The notes beneath the pieces are model-generated. The model worked only from the letters and a program-made list of their open reading frames with translations, ran no database searches and was not told where the DNA came from. Below are positions 1 through 7,624 of a DNA stretch of 18,530 bases, piece after piece (position 1 is the stretch's first letter; every line of letters begins with the position of its first letter). A program made the translations under genes and the position numbers. The stretch comes from Spirochaetales bacterium (lineage in GTDB: Bacteria > Spirochaetota > Spirochaetia > DTKZ01): assembly GCA_017998025.1 (NCBI GenBank), contig JAGODW010000001.1, positions 1 to 18,530 of the forward strand, read 5' to 3'.

Positions 1-543
1 GTAGAACTTCTTACCGACCTCCGTGCGGGAAAGTTCGATGTGCTCGTAGGGATCAATCTCTTACGAGAGGGATTGGATTTACCGGAAGTGTCCCTCATTG
101 CGATTCTGGATGCAGATAAGATCGGTTTTCTCCGTTCAGCTACCAGCCTGATCCAGACCATAGGGAGGGCTGCCCGGAATGTAAACGGGACCGTTATTAT
201 GTATGCCGATCGGGTATCTGATGCAATGGAAGAGGCGATCTCAGAAACCGAGCGCCGTCGAAGGATCCAGATGGCTTATAATGAGGCTCATGGAATCACT
301 CCCCAGACGATCCGCAAAGCGGTGGTGGATATTCTGAAACGGAAGGCAGAAGAGAAGAAGAATACCGAACGGATCACCCTTGAAATTCTTGAAAAGAGCT
401 ATAATATCTTAATTCCCAGGGAACGGGCCTCCCTGTTAAAGGCTCTGGAAACTCAGATGCTGGAACATGCGAAGAATCTAGAGTTTGAACAGGCCGCATT
501 TATTCGGGATGAGATGCGGCGCATTCAATCCCTATCCAGCTGA
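1..543 (+). CDS. uvrB: UvrABC system protein B, C-terminal part (5' end outside window)
   Basis: This is the last 180 codons of UvrB, the DNA-loading helicase subunit of the UvrABC nucleotide excision repair nuclease, acting on damaged DNA in the cytoplasm. The reading frame is open from base 1, so the gene begins upstream. The fragment carries helicase motif V ([16 protein letters not shown]) and motif VI ([12 protein letters not shown]), both diagnostic of UvrB. The C-terminal UVR domain that contacts UvrC follows, with the typical [14 protein letters not shown] pattern, and the protein ends soon after it at the usual place. The internal GTG at base 40 is only the first start-like codon in the window and is not the true start. 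Nine bases separate the stop from a truncated MFS transporter frame. Identification is secure. Confidence 0.97.
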   Translation, partial: VELLTDLRAGKFDVLVGINLLREGLDLPEVSLIAILDADKIGFLRSATSLIQTIGRAARNVNGTVIMYADRVSDAMEEAISETERRRRIQMAYNEAHGITPQTIRKAVVDILKRKAEEKKNTERITLEILEKSYNILIPRERASLLKALETQMLEHAKNLEFEQAAFIRDEMRRIQSLSS

Positions 544-552
544 TAACACAAG

Positions 553-892
553 ATGAAAAAACTGCTGAACTCGATTCCAGATGTAAAAGTTCGATCCTCT
601 TTGTGGAATTCTATCTGGGACGGATCCCTCTGGGCTGTAATGTTTGGGTTCGGTGAAAATTATATAGTTCCTTTTCTTTTCTATTTTAATGCAACAGTAT
701 TTCAATCCAGTTTAGTACAGGGCGCTTCACAGTTTTCTCTGGGAATTGGACAGCTGATTGGGGCTAAAATCCTGCTTTTCCTGAAAAACCGTAAGACCCT
801 GGTACAAACGATGGTCTTTTTACACGGGTCTCTCTGGATATTACTATTCTTTAACCTCGTCAAAATACGTTTCTTGCAGTATAGTAGAAATC
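553..892 (+). pseudogene. MFS transporter remnant (N-terminal fragment only)
   Basis: A frame starting at the ATG 9 bases after uvrB encodes about 103 residues that look like the N-terminus of a major facilitator superfamily permease. It has a charged start, then hydrophobic segments at about residues 27-45, 54-77 and 84-103, with a basic cytoplasmic loop (LKNRKT) between the last two, as in MFS proteins. From about base 862 the hydrophobic pattern ends. The frame then runs on to a stop at 1212 as a polar, Arg/Gly-rich sequence in a different frame from the nucleosidase gene starting at 893. A functional MFS protein needs about 400 residues, so most of the gene is missing. No Shine-Dalgarno sequence precedes the ATG; translation, if any, would depend on uvrB. 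The family call is from topology and sequence flavour, not an alignment. Confidence 0.65.
857..885 (+). promoter_or_regulatory. Putative promoter of the nucleosidase gene, placed for a leaderless start
   Basis: TCGTCA at 857-862 and TATAGT at 880-885 are separated by 17 bases. Only 7 bases lie between the -10 box and the ATG at 893, so the expected transcription start falls at or next to the initiation codon. The site lies in the degraded end of the MFS remnant. The -35 box matches consensus at 4 of 6 positions. Confidence 0.45.
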
Positions 893-1588
893 ATGATAGC
901 GATACTAGGTGCAATGGATGGAGAAATCGCAGAGTTTGTCGGCTCTCTGGAGCGAAAGTCCGAGGAACGGTGGACAGAATTCGTCTTTTACCGGGGGCTT
1001 CTGGAATCCAGGGAAGTAGTGGTAGCAAAGTCGGGAGTAGGAAAAACTCTTTCCGCAATGGTTACCCAGAAGATCATCGATCAGTTCTCTCCAAAAGCAA
1101 TCCTGTTCACAGGGGTGGCCGGAGGAATTTCTTCGAAGGTAGAGATTGGGGACACCTTAATAGCAGAGGATTGCATCCAGCACGATCTGGACGCAACGGC
1201 TCTGGGGTTTAAGCGGGGAGAAGTTCCATACTTGCCGTACCGGGTATTGCCCTGCGATGGGAACTTAATCGAGGCTGCTTCCTTCTGCATTCCCGCAGAA
1301 GGAAAGACGGTTCGGGGAAGGGTTCTTACGGGAGATCAGTTTATTACCAGCCGGGATCTCCTCTCTCATCGGTATCTGGTAGATGAGTTAAAAGGGGATG
1401 TGGTGGAAATGGAAGGAGCCAGTGCAGGGTTAGTGGCAACAGTGAACAAGGTACCTTTTTTATTGATTCGAACCATATCGGATAAGGCTGATGCGAATGC
1501 CCATACAGATTTTCACAGCTTTCTTCCCAGGGCTTCGAAGAATTCCCTCCACTTCGTTCGCCATATTTTACGAAGGGCTTTCACCTAA
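893..1588 (+). CDS. mtnN: 5'-methylthioadenosine/S-adenosylhomocysteine nucleosidase
   Basis: A cytoplasmic enzyme that hydrolyses the glycosidic bond of MTA and SAH, releasing adenine and methylthioribose or S-ribosylhomocysteine; it serves methyl-cycle recycling and methionine salvage. At 231 aa the length is standard. Family features seen: N-terminal ILGAMDGE with Glu11 at the position of the water-activating Glu; GVAGG at 74-78; TGDQF at 146-150; the nucleoside-binding VEMEGA at 171-176; and SDKAD at 196-200, whose Asp197 is the catalytic acid acting on the adenine ring. There is no Shine-Dalgarno sequence before the ATG, only a promoter-like element 7 bases upstream, so a leaderless mRNA is possible. 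The gene overlaps the out-of-frame tail of the MFS remnant. PNP/UDP-phosphorylase superfamily membership is certain, and MTA/SAH specificity is very likely. Confidence 0.95.
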   Translation: MIAILGAMDGEIAEFVGSLERKSEERWTEFVFYRGLLESREVVVAKSGVGKTLSAMVTQKIIDQFSPKAILFTGVAGGISSKVEIGDTLIAEDCIQHDLDATALGFKRGEVPYLPYRVLPCDGNLIEAASFCIPAEGKTVRGRVLTGDQFITSRDLLSHRYLVDELKGDVVEMEGASAGLVATVNKVPFLLIRTISDKADANAHTDFHSFLPRASKNSLHFVRHILRRAFT

Positions 1589-1611
1589 CGCAGGATTTTT
1601 TTCTGTATAGA

Positions 1612-1651
1612 TTGATCCCTAACGATCTCTTACGTATATTTACAGCGAGGT
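1612..1651 (+). promoter_or_regulatory. Promoter and ribosome binding site of the rhodanese gene
   Basis: TTGATC at 1612-1617 and TATATT at 1635-1640 are separated by 17 bases, a good housekeeping-type promoter. The predicted start is near 1647. The Shine-Dalgarno GAGGT at 1647-1651 would therefore be the very 5' end of the mRNA, 4 bases before the ATG at 1656, giving a leader of only about 9 bases. Confidence 0.6.
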
Positions 1652-1655
1652 AGAT

Positions 1656-2060
1656 ATGAATATTTTTGTTATAGGTTTAGTAATACTCCTCCTGCTGGGG
1701 GGATACCTGGTGTTCGGACAGAATATAGCCAAATCCGAATGGGAAAAAGTCTATGGGAAGCCGGAGAAACTGGTAGAGCTGGTGGAAAAGAAGAGTGAAC
1801 CCTTTTTGCTGGTGGACGTACGTACGCCGGAGGAATATGCCTCCGGTCATATTCCGGGAGCTATAAACATCCCTCACGGTTTGATTGATTCCCAGTTGCC
1901 TACCCAGGACAGAGATGCCTTAATCATCCTGTACTGCCGAAGTGGAAATCGGTCCGGAATAGCTAAGAAAACCCTGGAAGCGGCCGGGTTTAAAAAAGTG
2001 GTAAACTTTGGAGCCGTTTCTCGATGGCCTAAAGAGAGAGTTACGGGAGCGAATCCGTAA
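1656..2060 (+). CDS. Membrane-anchored single-domain rhodanese (sulfurtransferase)
   Basis: A 134-aa protein with one N-terminal hydrophobic segment (about residues 3-20, FVIGLVILLLLGGYLVF), likely an uncleaved signal anchor. A single rhodanese domain follows at about 35-125. Visible rhodanese features are LLVDVRTPEEYASGHIPGA at 51-69 and the active-site loop YCRSGNRS at 93-100, with Cys94 as the sulfur-accepting residue. Rhodaneses carry persulfide sulfur, but the physiological donor and acceptor cannot be read from sequence. The domain should face the extracytoplasmic side if the anchor is N-in, or remain a surface-tethered protein. It has its own promoter and a Shine-Dalgarno sequence. The M16 peptidase gene follows after 23 bases on the same strand; I see no functional link between them. 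Confidence 0.9.
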   Translation: MNIFVIGLVILLLLGGYLVFGQNIAKSEWEKVYGKPEKLVELVEKKSEPFLLVDVRTPEEYASGHIPGAINIPHGLIDSQLPTQDRDALIILYCRSGNRSGIAKKTLEAAGFKKVVNFGAVSRWPKERVTGANP

Positions 2061-2083
2061 ACGTTGAATAGTAGATACACATA

Positions 2084-5062
2084 ATGCTTGAACTGAAACC
2101 TGGCGCAACGATCAGTGGTTTTGAAATTCTGTCTGTCCGCTTTCTAGAAGAGTTTCAAGCGAAAGGAATATGGGCTCGTCATATACGAACCGGTTGTCAG
2201 GTATACCATCTGCAAACGGAAGAGCAGGATAATCTCTTTGCTTTTGCCTTTAAGACGCCTCCGAAGGACAGCACGGGGGTTGCCCATATTCTGGAGCACT
2301 CTGTCCTTTGTGGGTCGCAGAATTTCCCCGTGAAAGACCCGTTCCTCCTGCTTCTGAAAGGGAGCATGCATACTTACCTCAACGCTTTAACCTTTCCAGA
2401 CAAAACCGTGTACCCCGGGAGCAGCCAGGTAGAAAAAGATTTCTACAACCTGATGCAGGTGTATGGAGACGCAGTATTCTTTCCTCTGCTGAGAAAAGAG
2501 GCATTTCTCCAGGAGGGGCATCGTAGGGAAATAAGAGAGGACGGCAGGATAGAAGCAACTGGAGTCGTGTTCAACGAGATGAAGGGGAACTATTCCAGCC
2601 ACGATTCCATCGCTGCCGAGTGGGCATACCGTTCTCTTTTTGAGGACTCACCCTACGCACACGACTCAGGTGGTGAACCAGAGGCTATCCTGGATCTAAC
2701 CTATGAAGAATTTGTACAATTCCACCGTACATACTATCATCCTTCCAACTGCTATGTCTTTTTCTTTGGGAACCTTCCCACGGAGAACCATCTTGCCTTT
2801 TTAGAGACGAATTTCCTTTCACGATTCGAAGGGAACAAGGGAGAGAGGGTATTAACGGTACCTTCCGTACATCCCATGCCCCGATGGCAGAGCCCCCGGA
2901 GGGTAGTAAAAGCGTATCCCGCCGGTGAAGGGGAAACTCTAGAAAGAGGGGCATCTGTTACCTTGAATTGGCTTTTAGGTACGGTAACCGATCCTTTTCA
3001 TGTCGTATCTTTTGAAGTTCTTACGGAGGTTCTGCTGGGGCATGCCGGATCTCCCCTGCAAAAAGCGTTAATAGAGTCCGGTCTGGGGGAGGACCTTTCG
3101 CCTGCCACCGGGCTGGAGACAGAAGCGCTGGAGGTTGCCTTTTCTGTAGGACTGAGGGGAACTTCACCCCAGAAGGAAAAGGCCATCGAAGAGCTGGTAT
3201 TTACCGTTTTGGGGAATCTCGTTTCTCAGGGGATTGATCGCGAGTTCATCGAGGGAGCCCTCCGCAGAGTGGAATTTCGGAACCGGGAAGTAAAGGCCGG
3301 CGCTGCTTTTGGAATGAGACTGATGCGGAGAGCCTTACGCGGATGGATCCACGGAGAACCGCCTGAACGAACACTCGAATTCCAGAAGTGGATGGAAGTG
3401 TTAAAAGAAACCGTACAGAAGGATCCCCGGTATTTTGAAGGATTGATCGAACGGTACTTCATACAGAATTCTCATCGCACCACTCTGGTGGTAGTACCGG
3501 ATCCGGATCTGGAAAGGAAAATGCAGGAAGCCATCCGGAATCGGCTGGAACAAGAGTACGGTTCCTTAACGCCTGCAGAACGGAAAGCACTGGAAGAGGA
3601 TATACGAAGGTTTCGAGAGTTCCAGGAACGGCCCGATCCGGAAGAGGCTCTGGCGCGTATTCCTTCTCTCTCTCTAGAAGAAGTTCCTCCTATTTTTGAT
3701 CGAATTCCTGCGGTGCCCCTTTCCCTGCCCGGAATCCGGGAAGGGTATGCCCATGATTTATTTACCAATGGTATTGTCTACCTCGATTTTGCTATAGACC
3801 TGGAAGGTACGGAGGAAGGCCCTTATCTGTTTCTGCCGTTGTACACAGCGGTTCTTACAGGCATTGGGGCTGGAGGGAAACCGTACGATCGGATTGCTCT
3901 CGACTTGCAGATCAAAACGGGAGGATTCAGTACTTCCCTGGAAGCAGGAACGCTGACAGGAGGGGGACAGCACGTACGACAGTTTCTCTTTCTCCGGTTA
4001 AAGACCCTGGAGGAGCAGGTTGAAGAAGGGCTTGAATTGGTACGGAACCTTCTATCAGAACCAGATCTGGAGGATACGTCCCGGCTGGAAGATCTACTTC
4101 TTGAATATCGGAACGATTTAAAATCTTCAATTATCCCGGATGGAAGCACGTATGTTGCTTCCCGGGCAGAGAGGGGAATCTCCCGGGCAGAGCGCAAGGA
4201 GGAATTGTGGAAAGGGATTTCTCAGTTTCTTTTTGTGCATTCTCTTCGGGGAAAGGTCGCTGTAGAACGTCTTGCAAATCGGTTACATCAGATCAAAACA
4301 GCCCTTCTCTGTCAAAACAGGATGTATGTGAATATCACCTGCCCGCAGGATCGTTGGGCAGCTATCCTTCCCAAAATTGAAAATTTTGTATCGTTCTTTC
4401 CCCCCTCGGATGGGGCTCCATTCAAAACAAGATCGGTAAAAGAGCGGTACCGGGAAGAACATGTTCCACGGTTTGAAGGGTTTGCTGTGCCTTCTGCTGT
4501 TGGGTTTTCTGCTACTGCAATTCCCGGTTCCCTTTTCGGAGCACGGGAATTTGCCCATGAAACGGTATTGGCCCATCTTCTTTCTACCGGTGCGCTCTGG
4601 GAACAAATACGAATGAAGGGAGGAGCGTACGGAGCTCATTGCGGTGCCTACGGCCGGGAAGAAGTTTTCTCTTTCTCGTCCTATCGGGATCCGAACATTG
4701 CTTCAACCTTTCAGGTTTTTCGCGAGAGCCTGGAAGAAGCAGCTCTTCGGGCACCGGATGTGCGAACCGTCCAGAATGGTATAATAGGAACAGTTGCTAA
4801 AGATATGCGGCCCCTATCCCCAAGCGGAAAGAGTATTGTGGCTTTTAAACGGGTTCTGTACAATATTGATGATACCCTTAGGGAACAGCACCGGGAGTTT
4901 CTCCTGGAAACGAAAAGGGAAGATATACGAAAAGCAGCGGAGCGTCTTTTAGAACGGTTCAACAAGGGATATTCTGCTGTGATGGCTGGCCGTTCCGCCC
5001 TGGAAGAGGCAGCCCGTAAGATTCCTCAGCTGAGAGAATCCATTCGGGATCTACCCCTTTAA
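2084..5062 (+). CDS. M16C family zinc metallopeptidase (presequence protease/falcilysin type)
   Basis: A 992-aa protein of the size typical for M16C peptidases (PreP, Cym1, falcilysin). These form a closed two-half chamber that degrades unfolded peptides of up to several dozen residues. The inverted zinc motif HILEH is at residues 68-72 (ligands His68 and His72, catalytic Glu71), and the distal glutamate ligand is Glu165 in VVFNEMKG. The N-terminal block from about 50 to 175 (FAFKTPPKDSTGVAHILEH, YLNALTFPDKTVYP) is strongly conserved in this subfamily. The inactive second half has the expected substrate-binding pattern near residue 845 (MKGGAYGAHCGAYGRE). No signal peptide is present, so it should be cytosolic and act in peptide turnover. 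There is no Shine-Dalgarno sequence or convincing promoter directly before the ATG, so it is probably read from the rhodanese promoter. Confidence 0.95.
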   Translation: MLELKPGATISGFEILSVRFLEEFQAKGIWARHIRTGCQVYHLQTEEQDNLFAFAFKTPPKDSTGVAHILEHSVLCGSQNFPVKDPFLLLLKGSMHTYLNALTFPDKTVYPGSSQVEKDFYNLMQVYGDAVFFPLLRKEAFLQEGHRREIREDGRIEATGVVFNEMKGNYSSHDSIAAEWAYRSLFEDSPYAHDSGGEPEAILDLTYEEFVQFHRTYYHPSNCYVFFFGNLPTENHLAFLETNFLSRFEGNKGERVLTVPSVHPMPRWQSPRRVVKAYPAGEGETLERGASVTLNWLLGTVTDPFHVVSFEVLTEVLLGHAGSPLQKALIESGLGEDLSPATGLETEALEVAFSVGLRGTSPQKEKAIEELVFTVLGNLVSQGIDREFIEGALRRVEFRNREVKAGAAFGMRLMRRALRGWIHGEPPERTLEFQKWMEVLKETVQKDPRYFEGLIERYFIQNSHRTTLVVVPDPDLERKMQEAIRNRLEQEYGSLTPAERKALEEDIRRFREFQERPDPEEALARIPSLSLEEVPPIFDRIPAVPLSLPGIREGYAHDLFTNGIVYLDFAIDLEGTEEGPYLFLPLYTAVLTGIGAGGKPYDRIALDLQIKTGGFSTSLEAGTLTGGGQHVRQFLFLRLKTLEEQVEEGLELVRNLLSEPDLEDTSRLEDLLLEYRNDLKSSIIPDGSTYVASRAERGISRAERKEELWKGISQFLFVHSLRGKVAVERLANRLHQIKTALLCQNRMYVNITCPQDRWAAILPKIENFVSFFPPSDGAPFKTRSVKERYREEHVPRFEGFAVPSAVGFSATAIPGSLFGAREFAHETVLAHLLSTGALWEQIRMKGGAYGAHCGAYGREEVFSFSSYRDPNIASTFQVFRESLEEAALRAPDVRTVQNGIIGTVAKDMRPLSPSGKSIVAFKRVLYNIDDTLREQHREFLLETKREDIRKAAERLLERFNKGYSAVMAGRSALEEAARKIPQLRESIRDLPL

Positions 5063-5079
5063 TTTAATCAAACAAGAAT

Positions 5080-5108
5080 TTGCATCCTTTTCTTTAAAGG
5101 AGTATTAT
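5080..5108 (+). promoter_or_regulatory. Promoter of the first iclR gene, placed for a leaderless start
   Basis: TTGCAT at 5080-5085 and TATTAT at 5103-5108 are separated by 17 bases, and exactly 6 bases lie between the -10 box and the ATG at 5115. The predicted +1 is the A of the start codon. A Shine-Dalgarno-like AAAGGAG at 5096-5102 lies between the promoter boxes, 12 bases from the ATG, so it would not be in this transcript. Confidence 0.6.
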
Positions 5109-5114
5109 AAAGAT

Positions 5115-5903
5115 ATGACAGTACAATCTATAGAAAGGATTTTTGATATTCTTGAACTCCTATCCCAGGAGCGGAGGGGAATTACTCTTACAGAAATTGG
5201 GAAACGATTGGATCTTCACAAAAGTACCGTATTCCGTCTCATGTCTGTTCTTAGAACCAGGGGATACATTGAAAAAGGGAATGATAACCTGTATCGGCTT
5301 GGGGTTCGATTTATTGAACTGTCCAGCTCCTATCTGAACAACATTGAACTAAAAACAGAGGCAGAGCCTATTCTCCGAAACCTTAGTAACATGACCGGTC
5401 AAACGGTGTATCTAGCCACGTTACAGAACAATGAGGTTGTATATCTCGACAAGGTTGAACAGCACAACAGTCTTCGGAAGTATGCGATTGTCGGGCAACG
5501 TAGACCTCTCTACTGTACCTCCCTGGGAAAAGCTATGATCATGCATCAAAAGGATGAGGAAATCCGTGCCTTGTTCCAGGATGTTTCGTTTGAACGGTTC
5601 ACCGCGAATACCATTCAGGATATCTCCACCTTACTGGATGAACTACACTGCAGCCTTGATCGCGGATGGGCTTTTGATGATGAAGAGTACGAGCCGGGTA
5701 TTCAGTGCCTGGGAGCACCTATCCGGGATTATCGAGGAATCGTGATCGGAGCCGTTAGTGTGGCCATGATTTGCATAAATGAGAAAATGCCTACAGAAAA
5801 AGTGGCCCCTTTGGTTATTCGCGCAGCACGGGAAATCTCCCATCGGCTTGGATGGATCGAGTCCTTACTATCATTAGAGCGAGACGCAGTGCCTGCTGTA
5901 TGA
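5115..5903 (+). CDS. IclR family transcriptional regulator (first copy)
   Basis: A 262-aa protein with the standard IclR layout. The N-terminal winged helix-turn-helix spans about residues 5-65, with recognition helix LHKSTVFRLMSVL at 34-46. The C-terminal effector-binding domain runs from about 80 to 250, with the typical GQTVYLATL, CTSLGKAM and GAPIRDYRG segments. IclR proteins bind operators as dimers or tetramers and sense small metabolites such as sugar acids. Its position at the left end of the hexuronate cluster suggests control of the following SDR and hydrolase genes, or sensing of a pathway intermediate. It is a paralogue of the regulator at 9432, and the recognition helices are nearly identical. 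Its own promoter would give a leaderless mRNA. The family is certain; the effector and targets are inference. Confidence 0.93.
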   Translation: MTVQSIERIFDILELLSQERRGITLTEIGKRLDLHKSTVFRLMSVLRTRGYIEKGNDNLYRLGVRFIELSSSYLNNIELKTEAEPILRNLSNMTGQTVYLATLQNNEVVYLDKVEQHNSLRKYAIVGQRRPLYCTSLGKAMIMHQKDEEIRALFQDVSFERFTANTIQDISTLLDELHCSLDRGWAFDDEEYEPGIQCLGAPIRDYRGIVIGAVSVAMICINEKMPTEKVAPLVIRAAREISHRLGWIESLLSLERDAVPAV

Positions 5904-5910
5904 ATGTTTG

Positions 5911-5934
5911 TCAATCCCTTGATTGAATACCTCG
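5911..5934 (+). terminator. Weak hairpin after the first iclR gene
   Basis: A perfect 6-bp stem TCAATC/GATTGA (5911-5916 and 5921-5926) with a CCTT loop starts 7 bases after the stop codon. The stem is AT-rich and no clean T tract follows directly, so termination would be weak. Confidence 0.3.
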
Positions 5935-5957
5935 AATTTTGTACGATAGTTTAACAG

Positions 5958-6036
5958 AGGCGTTTTCAAAAATCTACCTTGCTAACCCGGCGAAATTCGT
6001 AAACCCTTATATGATAAGGGATTTTTGAAAATCGCC
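5958..6036. repeat. Nested inverted repeat between iclR and the SDR gene
   Basis: The left arm AGGCGTTTTCAAAAATC (5958-5974) and right arm GATTTTTGAAAATCGCCT (6019-6036) are reverse complements except for one extra base. Inside, CCCTTAT/ATAAGGG (6003-6009 and 6013-6019) forms a perfect 7-bp hairpin with an ATG loop that abuts the right arm. A diverged third copy of the right arm, ATTTTTGAAAAGAGGCT, lies at 6051-6067 (14 of 17 positions match). It contains no coding frame. It could be a small non-autonomous mobile or palindromic repeat, or a structured leader of the SDR gene. The remaining bases from 5904 to 6123 show only a Shine-Dalgarno sequence and no clear promoter. Confidence 0.7.
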
Positions 6037-6123
6037 TGGACGAAAAACACTATTTTTGAAAGAGGCTCTAACCTAATAAATTAAAATCTTATCTCATTAT
6101 TTGAAAGGATGAGGGAGGAACCA

Positions 6124-6855
6124 ATGGGAAAAATTATATTAATTACCGGTGCCAGTACGGGAATCGGAGCAGAAACAGCGGTAACGCTGGCTAAGGGAAA
6201 TACGATTGTGATGCACTACAATGCATCCGAAAAAGCTGCCCGGGAAACAGCCCGGAAAGTAGAGGCGGCTGGGGGAAAGACAGCCCTCGTGCAGGCGGAT
6301 CTCCGAACAGAGGCAGGATGCAGGAAAGTGGTAGACTTTGTTTCCGAAACCTTTGGGAAATTAGATGTGCTGGTGAACAATGCCGGAGGTTTGATCCAAC
6401 GGATGAATGTGGGGAAGATACAGTGGGATCGTATGGTTGAAATATTCGCATTGAATTCCTTCAGTGCGATCATGATGACCTCTCTCTCTGTGCCTCTTTT
6501 AGAGAAGGGAGAAGATCCGCAGGTAATCAATCTTTCTTCTATTGCCATTCGGCATGGATCGCCCAGCGCAACTGTATACGGAGCGTCTAAAGGTGCGGTA
6601 GATGTTTTTACCCGGGGAGCTGCGAAGGAACTGGGTCCCAGGATTCGGGTCAATGCAGTAGCCCCCGGAGTTATAGAGACACCGTTCCATGAGAAAGTTT
6701 CCAATCCACAGATGCTACAGGCATGGAAGGAAAATACTCCGCTGAAACGGAACGGTGAAGCCCGGCATATTGCTCATGCTATTAAATTCCTTATTGAGAA
6801 CGATTTTATTACCGGTGAAACAATCGATGTAAATGGGGGGCTCTTCATGCGATAA
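6124..6855 (+). CDS. Short-chain dehydrogenase/reductase of the hexuronate cluster
   Basis: A 243-aa classical SDR oxidoreductase. The cofactor motif TGASTGIG is at 8-15, NNAG at 85-88, catalytic Ser139 in INLSS, and the YGASK motif supplies Tyr152 and Lys156. PG-VIETPF follows at 181-188 and the terminal GGLF closes the fold. The HYNASE segment after beta-2 (no acidic residue at its end) would favour NADP over NAD. The start at 6124 is chosen because GGGAGGA (6113-6119) is well spaced before it and the Rossmann strand begins directly; an ATG at 6109 would add five unsupported residues. The substrate is unknown. The location suggests a uronate- or keto-sugar-acid oxidoreductase, possibly reduction of a 4-deoxy-5-keto uronate, but KduD is present separately. 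It is only distantly similar to KduD at 8591. Confidence 0.9.
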   Translation: MGKIILITGASTGIGAETAVTLAKGNTIVMHYNASEKAARETARKVEAAGGKTALVQADLRTEAGCRKVVDFVSETFGKLDVLVNNAGGLIQRMNVGKIQWDRMVEIFALNSFSAIMMTSLSVPLLEKGEDPQVINLSSIAIRHGSPSATVYGASKGAVDVFTRGAAKELGPRIRVNAVAPGVIETPFHEKVSNPQMLQAWKENTPLKRNGEARHIAHAIKFLIENDFITGETIDVNGGLFMR

Positions 6856-6869
6856 GAGCATCCTTTTTT
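6840..6869 (+). terminator. Possible terminator overlapping the SDR stop codon
   Basis: A 6-bp stem GCTCTT/AAGAGC (6840-6845 and 6854-6859), with the stop codon inside the hairpin, is followed by ATCCTTTTTTG. It is short but has a T run. It is consistent with the hydrolase gene having its own promoter just downstream. Confidence 0.4.
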
Positions 6870-6873
6870 GTGG

Positions 6874-6901
6874 TTGACGGGAGATTTGATGGGTGTATGA
6901 T
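6874..6901 (+). promoter_or_regulatory. Promoter of the UlaG-like hydrolase gene
   Basis: TTGACG at 6874-6879 and TATGAT at 6896-6901 are separated by 16 bases, about 35 bases upstream of the ATG at 6936. A strong purine-rich ribosome binding site (GAGGAGGAGAG) lies between. The -10 box is embedded in the 9-bp palindrome GTATGATAC, which could be an operator, but it is short. Confidence 0.55.
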
Positions 6902-6935
6902 ACAAGTGTACGTATGAAAAGAAGAGGAGGAGAGT

Positions 6936-7553
6936 ATGATTGAGAATATCCATTGGCTCGGTCATGATACCTTCAAAATTTTCGGAGAACAGATAATTTA
7001 TACCGATCCCTATCAAATCGCAACGAAGGACACAGCAGACATTATTCTTATTACCCATGGACACTACGATCACTGTTCCCTGGAGGATGTACAGAAACTT
7101 CGAACGAAAGAAACAATCGTTGTAGCCCCACCCGACTGTGCCTCAACCCTGGGAGGCGCGGTGAAAAAGGTAAAACCGGGAGATTCTCTAACCCTGGGGC
7201 AGATCCATATTCAGGTGGTACCTGCCTATAATATTAATAAACAGTTTCATCCCAAACAGAACGGATGGGTGGGATATGTAATTACTCTTGGGGGAGCCCG
7301 GATCTATTTTGCGGGCGATACTGATCGAATTCCGGAAATGAAGAACCTGGGAGAAATCGATATTGCCCTGTTGCCTGTTTCCGGCGTATACGTTATGACC
7401 GCGAAAGAGGCTGCAGAGGCAGCTCTGGATATAAAGCCTTCTTTTGCAATACCCATGCACTATGGCTCTATCGTCGGAAGCTCCCGGGACGCAGAAGAAT
7501 TTAAAAAGATTCTGGAAGGCAAAGTATCTGTAGTTATTAAACCAGAAGAGTAG
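6936..7553 (+). CDS. UlaG-like metallo-beta-lactamase-fold hydrolase
   Basis: A 205-aa single-domain protein of the metallo-beta-lactamase superfamily, in the short COG2220/UlaG-like group. The metal-binding motif HGHYDH is at residues 41-46; other expected ligands are Asp128 in GDTD and His175 in MHYG, and FHPKQNGWVGYVI at 104-116 is typical of the group. It should be a cytosolic metal-dependent hydrolase. The best-studied relative, UlaG, is a lactonase for a phosphorylated sugar acid, so hydrolysis of a sugar-acid lactone or ester would fit this cluster, but the sequence does not prove it. It has its own promoter and a strong Shine-Dalgarno sequence. The fold assignment is secure and the substrate is unknown. 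Confidence 0.9.
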   Translation: MIENIHWLGHDTFKIFGEQIIYTDPYQIATKDTADIILITHGHYDHCSLEDVQKLRTKETIVVAPPDCASTLGGAVKKVKPGDSLTLGQIHIQVVPAYNINKQFHPKQNGWVGYVITLGGARIYFAGDTDRIPEMKNLGEIDIALLPVSGVYVMTAKEAAEAALDIKPSFAIPMHYGSIVGSSRDAEEFKKILEGKVSVVIKPEE

Positions 7554-7579
7554 CGTTAAGCGGATCAAAGGATTTTTCC

Positions 7580-7607
7580 TTGACATCTTCATAAATCTCA
7601 GTATAGA
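7580..7607 (+). promoter_or_regulatory. Promoter of kduI-kduD
   Basis: A perfect TTGACA at 7580-7585 and TATAGA at 7602-7607 are separated by 16 bases. The predicted transcription start is near 7614, giving a leader of about 115 bases before kduI that contains the palindrome at 7625-7643. Confidence 0.65.
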
Positions 7608-7624
7608 ATCATATAACAAAATAA

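Noticed and set aside
893..1212. Continuation of the MFS frame as a real protein overlapping mtnN
   Set aside because: The translation after about residue 103 is polar, Gly/Arg-rich and in a different frame from the well-conserved nucleosidase.
1583..1602. Terminator after mtnN (CCT/AGG then a T run)
   Set aside because: The stem is only three base pairs, although a run of seven T follows; not enough to call.
2068..2083. Leaderless promoter for the M16C peptidase
   Set aside because: Candidate -10 sequences (AATAGT, TAGATA) have no acceptable -35 partner at 16-18 bases, so I did not call a promoter despite the missing Shine-Dalgarno.
5096..5102. AAAGGAG as the ribosome binding site of the first iclR gene
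   Set aside because: It is 12 bases from the ATG and lies between the -35 and -10 boxes, so it is absent from the predicted transcript. It could still act if a transcript starts further upstream.
6109..6123. Earlier ATG for the SDR gene
   Set aside because: It would add MREEP before the Rossmann strand, and its Shine-Dalgarno would be too close; the GGGAGGA before 6124 is ideally placed.
6216..6704. Antisense open frame of 162 codons
   Set aside because: It is opposite the SDR gene, whose motifs are all present on the plus strand; the antisense product matches no family that I recognise.
7571..7586. Hairpin AAGGA/TCCTT after the hydrolase gene as a terminator
   Set aside because: The stem is short and no T tract follows; it mostly overlaps the kduI -35 region.
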